This document shows positions 9,206-19,264 of a stretch of DNA of 64,000 bases, piece after piece (position 1 is the first letter of the stretch; each line of letters opens with the position of its first letter). The notes beneath the pieces are model-generated. The model was not told the DNA's origin, searched no databases, and saw nothing but the letters and a program-made list of their open reading frames with translations. Source of the DNA: Lysobacter panacisoli (GTDB lineage: Bacteria; Pseudomonadota; Gammaproteobacteria; Xanthomonadales; Xanthomonadaceae); assembly GCF_009765165.1 (NCBI RefSeq), contig NZ_VLNU01000001.1:744001-808000 (forward strand), given 5' to 3'. Position numbers and translations under genes: made by a program.

Positions 9206-10126
9206 TTGTCCACGACCCTGCTCCAGTCCGACCTGCCCGGCCTCCACCTGCGTCATCGCGGCAAGGTCCGCGACGTCTTCGACCTGCCCGCCGATCGCCT
9301 GCCCGCCGATGCCGGCGACTGCCTGCTGATGGTGGCGACGGACCGGCTCTCGGCGTTCGACGTCGTCCTGCCCGACCCGATCCCCGGCAAGGGCGAGATG
9401 CTGTGCCAGATCAGCAACTTCTGGTTTGGCAAGACCGAGCACATCGTCCGCAACCATCTCACCGGGATAGACGTAGCCTCGGTCCTGCCCGACGGCGTGG
9501 ACGCGGCGCTGTACGGCAAGCGCGCCGTGGTGACCAAGCGACTGAAGCCGGTGCCGATCGAATGCATCGCGCGCGGTTACCTGATCGGCAGCGGCTGGAA
9601 GGACTACCAGCGCACCGGCCGCGTCAGCGGCATCGCCCTGCCCGACGGCATGCGCCAGGCCGAGCAGCTGGCCGAACCGATCTTCACGCCTTCGACCAAG
9701 GCCGCGGTCGGCGACCACGACGAGAACATCGACTTCGACACGGCCGTGCGTTCGGTCGGCGCCGATCTCGCCGAACAGGTGCGCGACGCGACGCTGCGCC
9801 TGTACAAGTTCGCGCGCGACTACGCGGCGCAGCGCGGCATCATCCTCGCCGACACCAAGTTCGAATTCGGCCTCGACGCCGATGGTCGCCTGTACGTGAT
9901 GGACGAGATGCTCACGCCCGACTCGTCGCGCTACTGGCCTGCCGACCAGTACGAAGTCGGCACCAGTCCGCCGAGTTACGACAAGCAGTTCGTGCGCGAC
10001 TACCTGGAAACGCTGGACTGGGACAAGACGCCGCCGGGCCCGACGCTGCCGGCGCAGGTGATCGAGCGCACCCGCGCCAAGTACGCCGAGGCGCTGATGA
10101 AGCTGGCCGGGATCTCGGTGGACTGA
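9206..10126 (+). CDS. purC: Phosphoribosylaminoimidazole-succinocarboxamide synthase (TTG start)
   Basis: SAICAR synthetase of de novo purine synthesis: condenses CAIR and aspartate with ATP. The 306-residue protein has the family motifs [63 protein letters not shown] and [14 protein letters not shown]. There is no suitable ATG. The TTG at 9206 gives the N-terminus [12 protein letters not shown], which matches my memory of xanthomonad PurC, and has GGGGA eight bases upstream. A GTG at 9182 is an alternative start. The gene is followed by repeat elements. Confidence 0.95.
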   Translation: MSTTLLQSDLPGLHLRHRGKVRDVFDLPADRLPADAGDCLLMVATDRLSAFDVVLPDPIPGKGEMLCQISNFWFGKTEHIVRNHLTGIDVASVLPDGVDAALYGKRAVVTKRLKPVPIECIARGYLIGSGWKDYQRTGRVSGIALPDGMRQAEQLAEPIFTPSTKAAVGDHDENIDFDTAVRSVGADLAEQVRDATLRLYKFARDYAAQRGIILADTKFEFGLDADGRLYVMDEMLTPDSSRYWPADQYEVGTSPPSYDKQFVRDYLETLDWDKTPPGPTLPAQVIERTRAKYAEALMKLAGISVD

Positions 10127-10134
10127 GCGCACTT

Positions 10135-10190
10135 CCCCTCTCCCCTCGTGGGAGAGGGACAGGCCGCCGAAGGCGGCCAGGGAGAGGGGT
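10135..10190 (+). repeat. Dispersed hairpin repeat, copy A
   Basis: Begins CCCTCTCCC, forms a first hairpin with GGGAGAGGG, then a second hairpin GGCCGCC-GAA-GGCGGCC, and ends GGGAGAGGGG, which can also pair with the beginning. Copies C (10290) and D (32925, inverted) are nearly identical. It lies just after the purC stop. Confidence 0.85.
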
Positions 10191-10230
10191 GAGGAACGAA
10201 AAGCGCCCCCTCTTCCGGCGCTTCGCGCCA

Positions 10231-10253
10231 CCTTCTCCCACGAGGGGAGAAGG
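10231..10253. repeat. Partial hairpin repeat between copies A and C
   Basis: A single inverted repeat CCTTCTCCC / GGGGAGAAGG around a short loop, flanked by CT- and GA-rich sequence. It looks like a decayed or truncated member of the same repeat family, without the GGCCGCC core. Confidence 0.6.
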
Positions 10254-10289
10254 GAGCAGCAACAACTCCTCTTTGCCGACGCACTCACT

Positions 10290-10345
10290 CCCCTCTCCCC
10301 TTGCGGGAGAGGGACAGGCCGCCGAAGGCGGCCAGGGAGAGGGGT
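10290..10345 (+). repeat. Dispersed hairpin repeat, copy C
   Basis: Same architecture and orientation as the copy at 10135, with TTGC instead of TCGT in the first loop and an identical GGCCGCC-GAA-GGCGGCC core. The roughly 300-bp purC to Mpo1-like interval is essentially filled by these repeats. Confidence 0.85.
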
Positions 10346-10428
10346 AGGGAAGGAAGGGCAAGATCCCGCTATGCTCCGTACGTCCGCGCATTGAGCGCCG
10401 ACCTTCATGCGCCTTGGGAGGGGTCGAC

Positions 10429-10932
10429 ATGAACACCGCCGCTGAAACGCAATCGTCCGCCGAACGTCCGATCGACCGCTGGTTCGCCAACTACTCCGGC
10501 GATCATCGCAACGCGGGCAACCAGCTCATCCATATCATCTGCGTTCCCGCCATCCTGTGGAGCGTGGTCGCGCTGCTGTGGTGCATCCCCTCGCCGGGCA
10601 CGTGGTTCCGCGCCGGCTTCTGGGCCGGCCTGGCGATGCTCGCCACCGCGCTGTTCTACTACCGCGCCTCGCGCATGCTCGGCCTGGGCATGATCGTGGT
10701 GTACGTGCTGATGGGCCTGCTGACGCGCTGGCTGCACGACACCTACGGCACCAGCACGCTGCTGTGGCTCGCCATCGGCGTGTTCGTGGTCGCATGGATC
10801 GGCCAGTTCATCGGCCACAGCAAGCTGTTCGAAGGCAAGCGCCCGAGCTTCTTCACCGACCTCACCTACCTGCTGATCGGTCCGGCCTGGGTGTTGTCGA
10901 AGCTGTACCGCAAGCTCGGCATCCGCTACTGA
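10429..10932 (+). CDS. Mpo1/DUF962-family membrane protein
   Basis: A 167-residue integral membrane protein with about four hydrophobic helices. The family signature is at the C-terminus: WIGQFIGHSKLFEGKRPSFF, then LTYLLIGPAWVLSKL. The N-terminal part has DRWFANYSGDHRNAGNQLIHIICVP, including the conserved His that in yeast Mpo1 helps bind iron. Yeast Mpo1 is a 2-hydroxy fatty acid dioxygenase; bacterial members are mostly uncharacterised. The ATG at 10429 has a GGGAGGGG site ten bases upstream. Confidence 0.85.
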   Translation: MNTAAETQSSAERPIDRWFANYSGDHRNAGNQLIHIICVPAILWSVVALLWCIPSPGTWFRAGFWAGLAMLATALFYYRASRMLGLGMIVVYVLMGLLTRWLHDTYGTSTLLWLAIGVFVVAWIGQFIGHSKLFEGKRPSFFTDLTYLLIGPAWVLSKLYRKLGIRY

Positions 10933-10958
10933 TCGATTGCGTGCGGATCACCGTGCGG

Positions 10959-10982
10959 GCCGGGCGGGCTCCACCGCCCGGC
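10959..10982. terminator. GC-rich hairpin between convergent genes
   Basis: A 9-bp stem GCCGGGCGG / CCGCCCGGC with a 6-nt loop lies between the convergent Mpo1-like and MBL-fold genes. It has no U tract, so it is only a probable bidirectional transcript end. Confidence 0.5.
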
Positions 10983-11023
10983 TCCACGACAGGCCGTAGC
11001 GGCGGAGCCAACCCGGCCTGCAT

Positions 11024-11791
11024 TCAGAGCCGGTAATCCATAGGCCCGACCAGGTCCACGCCGCATTCCAGGCGCGAGAGCCAGTCGAGGAAACGCTCCA
11101 TCGTCTCGCCTTTCATCGGCAGGCCGTGCTGCGGCACGATCATCGCCGGCTGCAGGTCGCGCACCATCTGCACCCACAACCGGGTGACGCGGTTGGACGC
11201 CATGTAACGTCGATGGAAGCCCTCCATGCGTTGCACGTGCGCATCGAAATCGGCGACGAACGTGTACGGCGTCTGGCTCGGCACCATCGATGCGCCGACG
11301 TCGCCGGAGAACAGGATCCGGCTGACCGGATCGAAGAAGCTGAAGTTCCCGACCGAGTGCATGAAGTGCGCTGGCAGGGCGCGGATGTGGCTGTCGCCCA
11401 TCGGGATGCGCCCGCCTTCGTCGGGCAGCAGCAGGTAGCGATCGCTGCCGGCGTTGCGCAGGTAGCCCGGTACCACGTGCGGAACGAAGCGGCCCCATAG
11501 CTTCGAGCACACCACCGTCGTGTTGGTGTACAGCAGCCACTTGTCGACCGAACCGATGATGTCCGGATCCTGGTGCGAGCACAGCAGCCAGGTCACATCC
11601 GTCGGCGCCACGTACGCGCCGATCGCAAGGATCAGCGGGTTGTAGAGCAGCGCGCCGCCCGGGTCGAGCAGCGCGCTCTGGCTGCCGTGCTGGACCAGGA
11701 ACTGGTTGGCCTGGACGCCGTCGTCGCCGCGCACGAGGTCGCTGAAGGCTATGCAGCGGTGGCCCGCTTGATCGAACAGTATGGTGGCCAT
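11024..11791 (-). CDS. Diiron-type (FDP-like) metallo-beta-lactamase-fold protein
   Basis: A 255-residue protein resembling the oxygen-binding diiron domain of flavodiiron proteins but without any flavodoxin domain. The metal motif HQDPDIIGS (His-x-Asp-x-Asp type) is near residue 82. The later ligands are in ALPAHFMHSVGNF, ILFSGDVGAS and VPQHGLPM. Stand-alone ODP domains of this sort act as oxygen or redox sensors, sometimes linked to chemotaxis or c-di-GMP signalling; no such partner is adjacent here. The ATG at MATILFDQAGH has a GGGGAGG site; upstream in-frame sequence is not protein-like. It is divergent from the EamA gene. Confidence 0.8.
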   Translation of the reverse strand: MATILFDQAGHRCIAFSDLVRGDDGVQANQFLVQHGSQSALLDPGGALLYNPLILAIGAYVAPTDVTWLLCSHQDPDIIGSVDKWLLYTNTTVVCSKLWGRFVPHVVPGYLRNAGSDRYLLLPDEGGRIPMGDSHIRALPAHFMHSVGNFSFFDPVSRILFSGDVGASMVPSQTPYTFVADFDAHVQRMEGFHRRYMASNRVTRLWVQMVRDLQPAMIVPQHGLPMKGETMERFLDWLSRLECGVDLVGPMDYRL

Positions 11792-11937
11792 CGCACGCCT
11801 CCCCGACAAAGCGGCCACTCTAGGCACGCGTCGCGGGCATCGCTTGAGGCAGGTCAATTCTGGTCGAAGGCGACGCAAGCGCGGACAATGGCGACCGTTC
11901 GCGCACGATCCGCGCGCCTGTGCCACGCTGCCACGAC

Positions 11938-12825
11938 ATGTCTCCCCGCGATCTAGTCCTCGTACTCCTCGTCGTGCTGGCCTGGGCCGGCAACTTCCTG
12001 ACGTCGGCGATGGCGATGCGGGAAATCCCGCCGATCCTGTTCACCGCGCTGCGCTTCGCGCTGCTCGCGCTGCCGCTGGTGTGGCTGGTGAAGCGACCCG
12101 CGCCAGGACAGTGGCCGCGCCTCATCGCCGTGTGCCTGTGCATCGGCGTGCTGCATTTCGGACTGAGCTTCACCGCGCTCAAGCTCGCCGGCGATCTGTC
12201 CTCGCCCGCGATCGTGATGCAGAGCTACGTGCCGATGACGACGCTGCTGGCGTGGTGGGTGCTCGGCGAACGCTTCGCGTGGCGCACGGGGCTGGCGATC
12301 GCGGTCAGCTTCGCCGGCGTGCTCGTGCTCGGCTTCGATCCGATGGTCCTCGATCATCCGATGGCGCTGGTGCTGATGCTGGTCTCGGCGGCGTTCCTCG
12401 CGATCGGCACGGTGCTGATGAAAGGACTGCGCGGCATGGACGTGTTCAGCCAGCAGGGCTGGACCGCGATCTTCAGCGTGCTGCCGCTGCTGGCGATCAG
12501 CACGTGGCTGGAGCCGGGAGCGATCGCGCGACTGCCCGACGCGAGCTGGGTCGCCTGGAGCGGCGCGCTGTACGCGGCGTTCGTGTCCTCGCTGCTCGGT
12601 CACGGCCTGTACTACGTGCTGGTGCAGCGCTACCCGGTCGCGCAGGTGACGCCGTGGCTGCTGCTGGTACCGGTGCTCGCGATCGGCCTGGGCATCGCCT
12701 TCTGGGGCGACCGTCCCGGCCCGCGCCTGCTGCTCGGCGGCGCGATGGTGCTCGGCGGCGTGCTGCTGATCGCGCTGCGCGCGTTGAGCAAGGCGCGACC
12801 CGCGCCGCTCGCCGAAGACCTGTAG
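11938..12825 (+). CDS. EamA/DMT-family transporter
   Basis: A 295-residue inner-membrane protein with ten predicted helices in two EamA repeats (LVLLVVLAWAGNFLTSAMAMREIPP in the first, AFLAIGTVLMKGLRGMD opening the second). Such transporters export amino acids or other metabolites; the substrate here cannot be told. The stop is immediately followed, with no gap, by the stop of the convergent epimerase gene. Confidence 0.9.
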   Translation: MSPRDLVLVLLVVLAWAGNFLTSAMAMREIPPILFTALRFALLALPLVWLVKRPAPGQWPRLIAVCLCIGVLHFGLSFTALKLAGDLSSPAIVMQSYVPMTTLLAWWVLGERFAWRTGLAIAVSFAGVLVLGFDPMVLDHPMALVLMLVSAAFLAIGTVLMKGLRGMDVFSQQGWTAIFSVLPLLAISTWLEPGAIARLPDASWVAWSGALYAAFVSSLLGHGLYYVLVQRYPVAQVTPWLLLVPVLAIGLGIAFWGDRPGPRLLLGGAMVLGGVLLIALRALSKARPAPLAEDL

Positions 12826-13698
12826 TCAGCCGTCGCTGTCGCGCGGCAGGAACATGTCTGCGCTGGGCCGGAAGGCGCGCGGCGCATAACCGAAATCGCG
12901 TTGCGCCGGCGTGGCATCGAACGCCAGATCGCTGCGCATGCGGCGCACCGCGGCTTCGCCGAGGCCGGTCGCGCGTCCGGTCAACTGCGCGGTGAAGAGG
13001 GCGAAGTTGAACACCGGCGACGGCAGTTCGACCAGCTGCGCCGGCGGCTTCAGGCACGCCAGCACGCGCGCGACCATGTCGCGATAGGTCAGCGTCTCGC
13101 CGCCCGGAAGCGCGTAGGCGTTGCCGTGCGTCGCGGTCGAAGCGACGCAACCGAACGCGGCGCTTGCCAGATCGTCCACGTGCACCGGCTGGCGCAGACC
13201 GTTGGCGTTGCGCGGCAGCGGAAAACGGCGCCAGCGCTGGGCGAGTTGCGCGATGCGCGTCAGCGTCGCATCGCGCCCGGCGCCGTAAACCAGCGTGGGG
13301 CGCAGCAGCGTGGCCGCCGCATCGCGGCGCGCAGCGGCCGCGAACACGCCTTCCTCGCCCTCGCGCAGGCGACGCGCGACGTCGCGCTCCTCGGCATCGG
13401 CCGAACCGCGCTTGACCTCGATGCTGGTGGAGCCGAAGGCGATCACGCGCGGGCAGTCGATCGTCGCGTCCGCATACCACTGCGAAAAGGCATCGAGCGG
13501 CCCGCAGCTGAAGATCGCATCGACGCGCGACGGCAACGCCGGCAACTGCCCGAGTTCGCCGCGCAGCCACTGCAGGCCGGGTTCGTCCGTGGGAGGGCGA
13601 CGCGACACGGCGGTGATGCGCCAGCCGTCGCGCTGCAGCAGTCCAAGCAGGGGATAACCGATCTGTCCGGTTCCACCGAACACCAGGGCATGACGCAT
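12826..13698 (-). CDS. NAD-dependent epimerase/dehydratase family protein
   Basis: A 290-residue Rossmann-fold protein of the extended SDR type. The dinucleotide motif is GGTGQIGYP at residues 8-16. Downstream features of the family are FGSTSIEVK, RPTLVYGAGRDATL and VHVDDLASA. The catalytic YxxxK is not obvious (the Ser/Thr region is followed by KRGSADAEER), so this is an atypical SDR, perhaps a nucleotide-sugar or NAD-binding protein of unknown substrate. It starts two bases before the nhaA stop and so is coupled to nhaA in an operon. Confidence 0.82.
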   Translation of the reverse strand: MRHALVFGGTGQIGYPLLGLLQRDGWRITAVSRRPPTDEPGLQWLRGELGQLPALPSRVDAIFSCGPLDAFSQWYADATIDCPRVIAFGSTSIEVKRGSADAEERDVARRLREGEEGVFAAAARRDAAATLLRPTLVYGAGRDATLTRIAQLAQRWRRFPLPRNANGLRQPVHVDDLASAAFGCVASTATHGNAYALPGGETLTYRDMVARVLACLKPPAQLVELPSPVFNFALFTAQLTGRATGLGEAAVRRMRSDLAFDATPAQRDFGYAPRAFRPSADMFLPRDSDG

Positions 13699-13700
13699 TC

Positions 13701-14930
<1,230 letters not shown>

Positions 14931-14964
14931 CGGCCCAGTATATCGGCCGCCCGATCCGCGCCGC

Positions 14965-15921
14965 TTAGTGCTGCATGGTGAGGATTTCGAACGCGACCCA
15001 TGCGAAGAAGGCGATCAGCAACGCCACGCCTTCGTTCTTGCTGATGTGCAGGTCTCCGCGCAGCATCGGATACAGCAGGACCGCGAACGCCGCCGCGGCC
15101 GGCAGTTCGAAACGCACGAACGATTCCGGGAACGCCAGCGGCGCGCCGATCACCGCCATGCCGCCGATCACGACGAGCAGGTTGAACAGGCTCGATCCGA
15201 TCACGTGGCCGACCACGATGTCGCCATGACCCTTGCGCGCTGCGGACATCGCCGCAGCGACTTCGGGCAGTGCGGTACCGATCGCGACCGGCAGCAGGCC
15301 GGTGAGCAGCGGTGCCATGCCCAATGCCTCGCCGATCGTCGGCGCGCTGCGCACCACCATGCGCGAGCCGAAATACAGCAGCACGGCGGCGATGGCGAAG
15401 CGCAGCAGGTTGAGCCAGAGATCGGTGCTGGTATGCGCGAACGCGGCGATGGCGTCCTGCAGTTCCGGCGATTCGCGGCGCGTGCGCGCCGCGGCGAAGG
15501 CGACGACCGCGACGAACACAACCAGCAGGACCAGCCCTTCCCAGCGCGACAGGCTACCGTCCAGGCCCAGCACGACCGTCAGCGCGGTCCCCAGCAACAG
15601 AACCAGCAACAGTGGCGACAGCGCGCGCCAGCGCACCGTCAGCGGCGCGACCAGCGCCGCCGCGCCGAGCGTCAGTCCGAAGTTGGCGACGTTGCTGCCG
15701 ACCGCATTGCCGAGCGCCAGCGCGGGCTGGTTGCGCACGATGGCCTGCAGGTTGACTGCGAGTTCCGGCAGCGAGGTGCCGAACGCGACCAGGATCAGGC
15801 CGGCGACGAAAGGCGATGCGCCGATGCGCTGGGCCAGGCCCGACGCGCCTTTGACGATCGAGTCGCCGCCCAGTGCCAACAGCACCAGACCCAATACGAA
15901 CCAGCCAATGGCCTCGAGCAT
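14965..15921 (-). CDS. Calcium/sodium antiporter (CaCA family, YrbG-like)
   Basis: A 318-residue membrane protein with the two inverted alpha repeats of the cation/Ca2+ exchanger family. The first repeat is VAFGTSLPELAVNLQAI with GNAVGSNVANFGLTLG; the second is AIGTALPEVAAAMSA with GHVIGSSLFNLLVVIGG. These carry the ion-coordinating Glu, Ser and Asn residues. The ATG at MLEAIGWFVLG is chosen for its GGAGGGG site. It is next to nhaA in the same orientation, so the two ion exchangers may be co-expressed. Confidence 0.92.
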   Translation of the reverse strand: MLEAIGWFVLGLVLLALGGDSIVKGASGLAQRIGASPFVAGLILVAFGTSLPELAVNLQAIVRNQPALALGNAVGSNVANFGLTLGAAALVAPLTVRWRALSPLLLVLLLGTALTVVLGLDGSLSRWEGLVLLVVFVAVVAFAAARTRRESPELQDAIAAFAHTSTDLWLNLLRFAIAAVLLYFGSRMVVRSAPTIGEALGMAPLLTGLLPVAIGTALPEVAAAMSAARKGHGDIVVGHVIGSSLFNLLVVIGGMAVIGAPLAFPESFVRFELPAAAAFAVLLYPMLRGDLHISKNEGVALLIAFFAWVAFEILTMQH

Positions 15922-15987
15922 CGTGTCCCCTCCACGCCTCAGTCCGACGATTCTATGCCCGATGCCACCGCCCCGGTCCACATGGAC

Positions 15988-16614
15988 TCAGGAGCAGCCC
16001 TCGACATAGTCCACCTGCGGTGGTTCGCCGATGCGCCAGCCGACCACGCGTCCGGCCGCATCGGTCTCGAACAGCAGCACGCCCGGGCCGTTGGCATCGG
16101 GAATGCGCAGGTAGTGGCCGCCTTCCACGTATTTGTGGTTCTGCACCTGCACGCGGCTGCCGTACAGCCGCTGGATGTCCTTCTCGCCCATGCCCACGCG
16201 GCCGCCGCCGGGTGCTTCGATGTCCGCGACGTCCACGTCCATGCGCACGAAACGCTGGTCTTCGAACATGAAGGCCAGTCGATAGCCGTCAGGCGACCGC
16301 GGCTGCGGCATCAGGTAGTAGCAGCCACCGGGCTGGTCGGGCTTGAGGCCGCCGAGTTCGCGGCCCCACGCCATGCGCACTTCTTCCTCGGTGCCACCGA
16401 ATCGCGCGGGACCGAAGCCGCCGTAACCGATCGCGCCGGACGAGGGCATCGCGCCGGTGACGGGTGCGACAGGAGCGGGCGTTGCGGGCTCTGGCGATAC
16501 CGTCGCCGTCGCGGCAGGCGCCGCCGCATCGGCCGGTGCCGGCACGCGAGCGGGCTCGCGCTCGCCGCACGCGGCCAGCGCCAGCAGGCAGGCTGCCGCG
16601 AATGCCCCTCTCAT
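15988..16614 (-). CDS. Hypothetical lipoprotein
   Basis: A 208-residue protein with a lipoprotein signal (MRGAFAAACLLALAAC; lipidated Cys16), then a Pro/Ala-rich linker to about residue 60 and a folded domain. That domain contains GFGPARFGGTEEEVRMAWG, then CYYLMPQPRSPDGYRLAFMFE. The domain has a terminal Cys that may pair with the one in GGCYYL. I do not assign a family. It is located after the antiporter genes on the same strand, with a weak ribosome site (GGGGCG). Confidence 0.75.
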   Translation of the reverse strand: MRGAFAAACLLALAACGEREPARVPAPADAAAPAATATVSPEPATPAPVAPVTGAMPSSGAIGYGGFGPARFGGTEEEVRMAWGRELGGLKPDQPGGCYYLMPQPRSPDGYRLAFMFEDQRFVRMDVDVADIEAPGGGRVGMGEKDIQRLYGSRVQVQNHKYVEGGHYLRIPDANGPGVLLFETDAAGRVVGWRIGEPPQVDYVEGCS

Positions 16615-16700
16615 CGTCACGCCCCTTTCTCGCATGCGCAGGTCGGGCAGACTACTCCCGACCCGTGAACATCGCGCATACGCAGGTCACGATTGCGCGC

Positions 16701-18005
16701 TCAGGACACAGGTGGTGCGAAGTGCTTCTTCAGGCCTGCCCAGCACGCCTGGTAGTCGCGCTGGCGATGCGCGGCGTCGATGGCCTGCTGCGTCGGACGG
16801 ATCACCGCGCGCGTCTCGAACATGAAGGCCATCGTGCCGGTGATCACGTCCGGTTTGGCGAGATCGGCGGCGCTGGCCTTCTCGAAAGTTGCCGCGTCCG
16901 GACCATGTCCCGTCATCGAGTTGTGCAGCGATGCGCCACCCGGCGCGAAACCTTCGGCCTTGGCGTCGTACACGCCGTGGATCAGGCCCATGAACTCGCT
17001 GGCGATGTTGCGGTGGAACCACGGCGGACGGAACGTGTCCTGTGCGACCAGCCAGCGTGGCGGGAAGATCACGAAATCCATGTTGCTCGTGCCCGGCGTA
17101 TCGCTGGGCGAATGCAGCACCAGGAAGATCGACGGATCCGGGTGGTCGTAGCTGATCGAACCGATGGTGTTGAAGCGGCGCAGGTCGTACTTGTACGGCG
17201 CGTAGTTGCCGTGCCACGCCACCACGTCCAGCGGCGAGTGGCCGATGTCGGCACGCCAGAGGTGGCCCTGGAACTTGGCGACCAGTTCGAACGACCCGTC
17301 GATGTCCTCGTACGCCGCGTTCGGCGTGAGGAAATCGCGCGGGTTGGCCAGGCCGTTGCTGCCGATCGGGCCGAGATCGGGCAACCGCAGCATCGCGCCG
17401 AAGTTCTCGCACACGTAGCCGCGCGCCTCGCCGTCGGGCAGCGAGACCGCGAAGCGCACGCCACGCGGGATCACCGCGATTTCCTGCGGCTCGACGTCGA
17501 TGACGCCCAGCTCGGTAGCGATGCGCAGGCGCCCCTGCTGCGGGACGATCAGCAGTTCGCCATCGGCGTCGTAGAAGTAGCGTCCCTGCATGTCGCGGTT
17601 GGCGGCGTACAGGTGGATGCCGATGCCGGCCTGCGCGGCGGGCGAACCGTTGCCCGCCATCGTGAACAGACCGTCGATGAAATCGACCGGCGTCGTCGGC
17701 ATCGGCGTCGGACTCCAGCGCAGCTGGTCGGGCGAGACCGGTCCGTCGCCGAAGTCGTTGTGAAAACGCGGCGCGGCATACGACGCGAACGCGCCGTGCA
17801 TCGCCGAGGGCCGGATGCGGTACAGCCAACTGCGACGGTTGGCATGGCGCGGCGCGGTGAACGCGGTGCCCGACAGCTGCTCCGCGTACAAGCCGTGCGC
17901 GACGCGCTGCGGCGAATTGCGCCCTTCCGGCAGCGATCCCGCCACCGCCTCGCTGGCGAATTCGTTGCCGAAACCGGTCTGATAGCCGTTGCTGTTGATC
18001 GTCAT
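16701..18005 (-). CDS. hmgA: Homogentisate 1,2-dioxygenase
   Basis: Cleaves the ring of homogentisate to maleylacetoacetate in tyrosine/phenylalanine degradation. The 434-residue protein starts [19 protein letters not shown], typical for the family. The iron site lies in [15 protein letters not shown] (His and Glu ligands) and [13 protein letters not shown] (His ligand). It lies 60 bp downstream of hppD, and the two form a catabolic pair. Maleylacetoacetate isomerase and fumarylacetoacetase, which finish the pathway, are not in the window. A short hairpin repeat lies between the two genes. Confidence 0.97.
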   Translation of the reverse strand: MTINSNGYQTGFGNEFASEAVAGSLPEGRNSPQRVAHGLYAEQLSGTAFTAPRHANRRSWLYRIRPSAMHGAFASYAAPRFHNDFGDGPVSPDQLRWSPTPMPTTPVDFIDGLFTMAGNGSPAAQAGIGIHLYAANRDMQGRYFYDADGELLIVPQQGRLRIATELGVIDVEPQEIAVIPRGVRFAVSLPDGEARGYVCENFGAMLRLPDLGPIGSNGLANPRDFLTPNAAYEDIDGSFELVAKFQGHLWRADIGHSPLDVVAWHGNYAPYKYDLRRFNTIGSISYDHPDPSIFLVLHSPSDTPGTSNMDFVIFPPRWLVAQDTFRPPWFHRNIASEFMGLIHGVYDAKAEGFAPGGASLHNSMTGHGPDAATFEKASAADLAKPDVITGTMAFMFETRAVIRPTQQAIDAAHRQRDYQACWAGLKKHFAPPVS

Positions 18006-18033
18006 CTCGCCGTCCCTATTCCCCTCACCCCAA

Positions 18034-18056
18034 CCCCTCTCCCGACGGGAGAGGGG
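18034..18056. repeat. Short form of the hairpin repeat in the hppD-hmgA spacer
   Basis: CCCCTCTCCC, a three-base loop, then GGGAGAGGGG: the first hairpin of the dispersed repeat family without the GGCCGCC core. It fills much of the 60-bp spacer and could dampen read-through or protect the hppD message. Confidence 0.75.
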
Positions 18057-18065
18057 CTCGATCAT

Positions 18066-19160
18066 TTACAGCACGCCGCGACGCATCTGGTCGCGCTCGA
18101 TGCTCTCGAACAACGCCTGGAAGTTGCCTTCGCCGAACCCTTCGTTGCCCTTGCGCTGGATGATCTCGAAGAAGATCGGACCGATCGCGTTCTGGGTGAA
18201 TATCTGCAGCAGCTTGCGCTGGTGGGTTTCCGGATCGGCGTCGATCAGGATCTTGTTCTTGCGCAGGCGCGGCACGTCCTCGCCGTGGTTCGGCACGCGC
18301 TGGTCGATCACGTCGAAGTAGGTGTCCGGCGTGTCGAGGAACTCCACGCCCTGCGCGCGCATCGCTTCGACCGTGTCGTAGATGCTGTCGGTGAAGCAGG
18401 CGATGTGCTGGATGCCCTCGCCCTTGTAGGCGTCGAGGTATTCGTTGATCTGCGACTTCGGATCGCTCGACTCGTTGAGCGGGATGCGCACGATGCCGTC
18501 CGGTGCGGTCATCGCCTTGGACACCAGGCCGGTCTTGGCGCCCTTGATGTCGAAGTAGCGGATCTCGCGGAAGTTGAACAGGCGCTCGTAGTAGTCCGAC
18601 CACTTCTGCATGTTGCCGAAGTAGAGGTTGTGCGTGAGGTGGTCGATGAAGGTCAGGCCGAATCCGGCCGGATCCTGGTCGGCGCCCTGCACTGGCAGGT
18701 AGTCGCCTTCGTAGATCGAACCCTTGTCGCCGTAGCGGTCGACGAGGTACAGCATGCAGTCGCCGATGCCCTTCACGACCGGCGCATCGACGGCCTTGCT
18801 GTCGGCCTTGTCGGCGATGGCTTCGCCGCCGTTGCTGACGACGGTGTCGAACACCTTCGCAGCCGGCTCCTTGAAACGGATCGCGAAGCCGCAGGCGCAG
18901 GGACCGTGCTTGGCGGCGAACGCCGCGGCGAAGCTGTCCGGGTCTTCGTTGACCAGGAAGTTCACGCCGCCCTGGCGATAGACCGTGATCGGCCGGCTCT
19001 TGTGGTGCAGCACGGCGGTGAAGCCGAGCTTGCGGAAATAGTCGTGCAGCAGCTCGCCCTGGCCCGCCGGAGCGGCAAACTCGACGAACTCGAAACCGTC
19101 GATGCCGAGGGGGTTCTCGAACGTGGTGACCTGCATGCCGAGGTTGGGCTGTGCATTCAT
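18066..19160 (-). CDS. hppD: 4-hydroxyphenylpyruvate dioxygenase
   Basis: Non-haem iron enzyme that turns 4-hydroxyphenylpyruvate into homogentisate, the substrate of the next gene. The 364-residue protein is a two-domain vicinal-oxygen-chelate fold. The three iron ligands are visible: His174 in FIDHLTHNLYF, His252 in GIQHIACFT, and Glu332 in PIFFEIIQRKG. The C-terminal gate helix region ends NFQALFESIERDQMRRGVL. Transcription probably starts about 55 bp upstream, at a promoter overlapped by a MarR-type operator, so expression is likely repressed by the divergent regulator. Confidence 0.97.
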   Translation of the reverse strand: MNAQPNLGMQVTTFENPLGIDGFEFVEFAAPAGQGELLHDYFRKLGFTAVLHHKSRPITVYRQGGVNFLVNEDPDSFAAAFAAKHGPCACGFAIRFKEPAAKVFDTVVSNGGEAIADKADSKAVDAPVVKGIGDCMLYLVDRYGDKGSIYEGDYLPVQGADQDPAGFGLTFIDHLTHNLYFGNMQKWSDYYERLFNFREIRYFDIKGAKTGLVSKAMTAPDGIVRIPLNESSDPKSQINEYLDAYKGEGIQHIACFTDSIYDTVEAMRAQGVEFLDTPDTYFDVIDQRVPNHGEDVPRLRKNKILIDADPETHQRKLLQIFTQNAIGPIFFEIIQRKGNEGFGEGNFQALFESIERDQMRRGVL

Positions 19161-19222
19161 GGCATTGTTCCCGAAATGGCGGCCGGTTCCGGGGTGCCCG
19201 GGCCGGCGTGTACGAAACGTTC

Positions 19223-19251
19223 CTTATAGTTTCAACTGAAACCATAATCAA
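19223..19251 (-). promoter_or_regulatory. hppD promoter overlapping a MarR-type operator
   Basis: On the minus strand a -35 TTGATT (19246-19251) and a -10 TATAAG (19223-19228) are separated by exactly 17 bp. The spacer is filled by a 24-bp dyad at 19224-19247: arms TTATAGTTTCA and TGAAACCATAA around AC, with a single mismatched pair (19228/19243). Binding of a dimeric winged-helix repressor here would block RNA polymerase directly. The adjacent MarR gene, whose start is 17 bp from the dyad, is the obvious ligand. Confidence 0.82.
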
Positions 19252-19264
19252 GGCATATCGCACC

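Noticed and set aside
10127..10428. Transposon remnant between purC and the Mpo1-like gene
   Set aside because: No transposase or terminal duplications; the sequence is fully explained by repeat-element copies.
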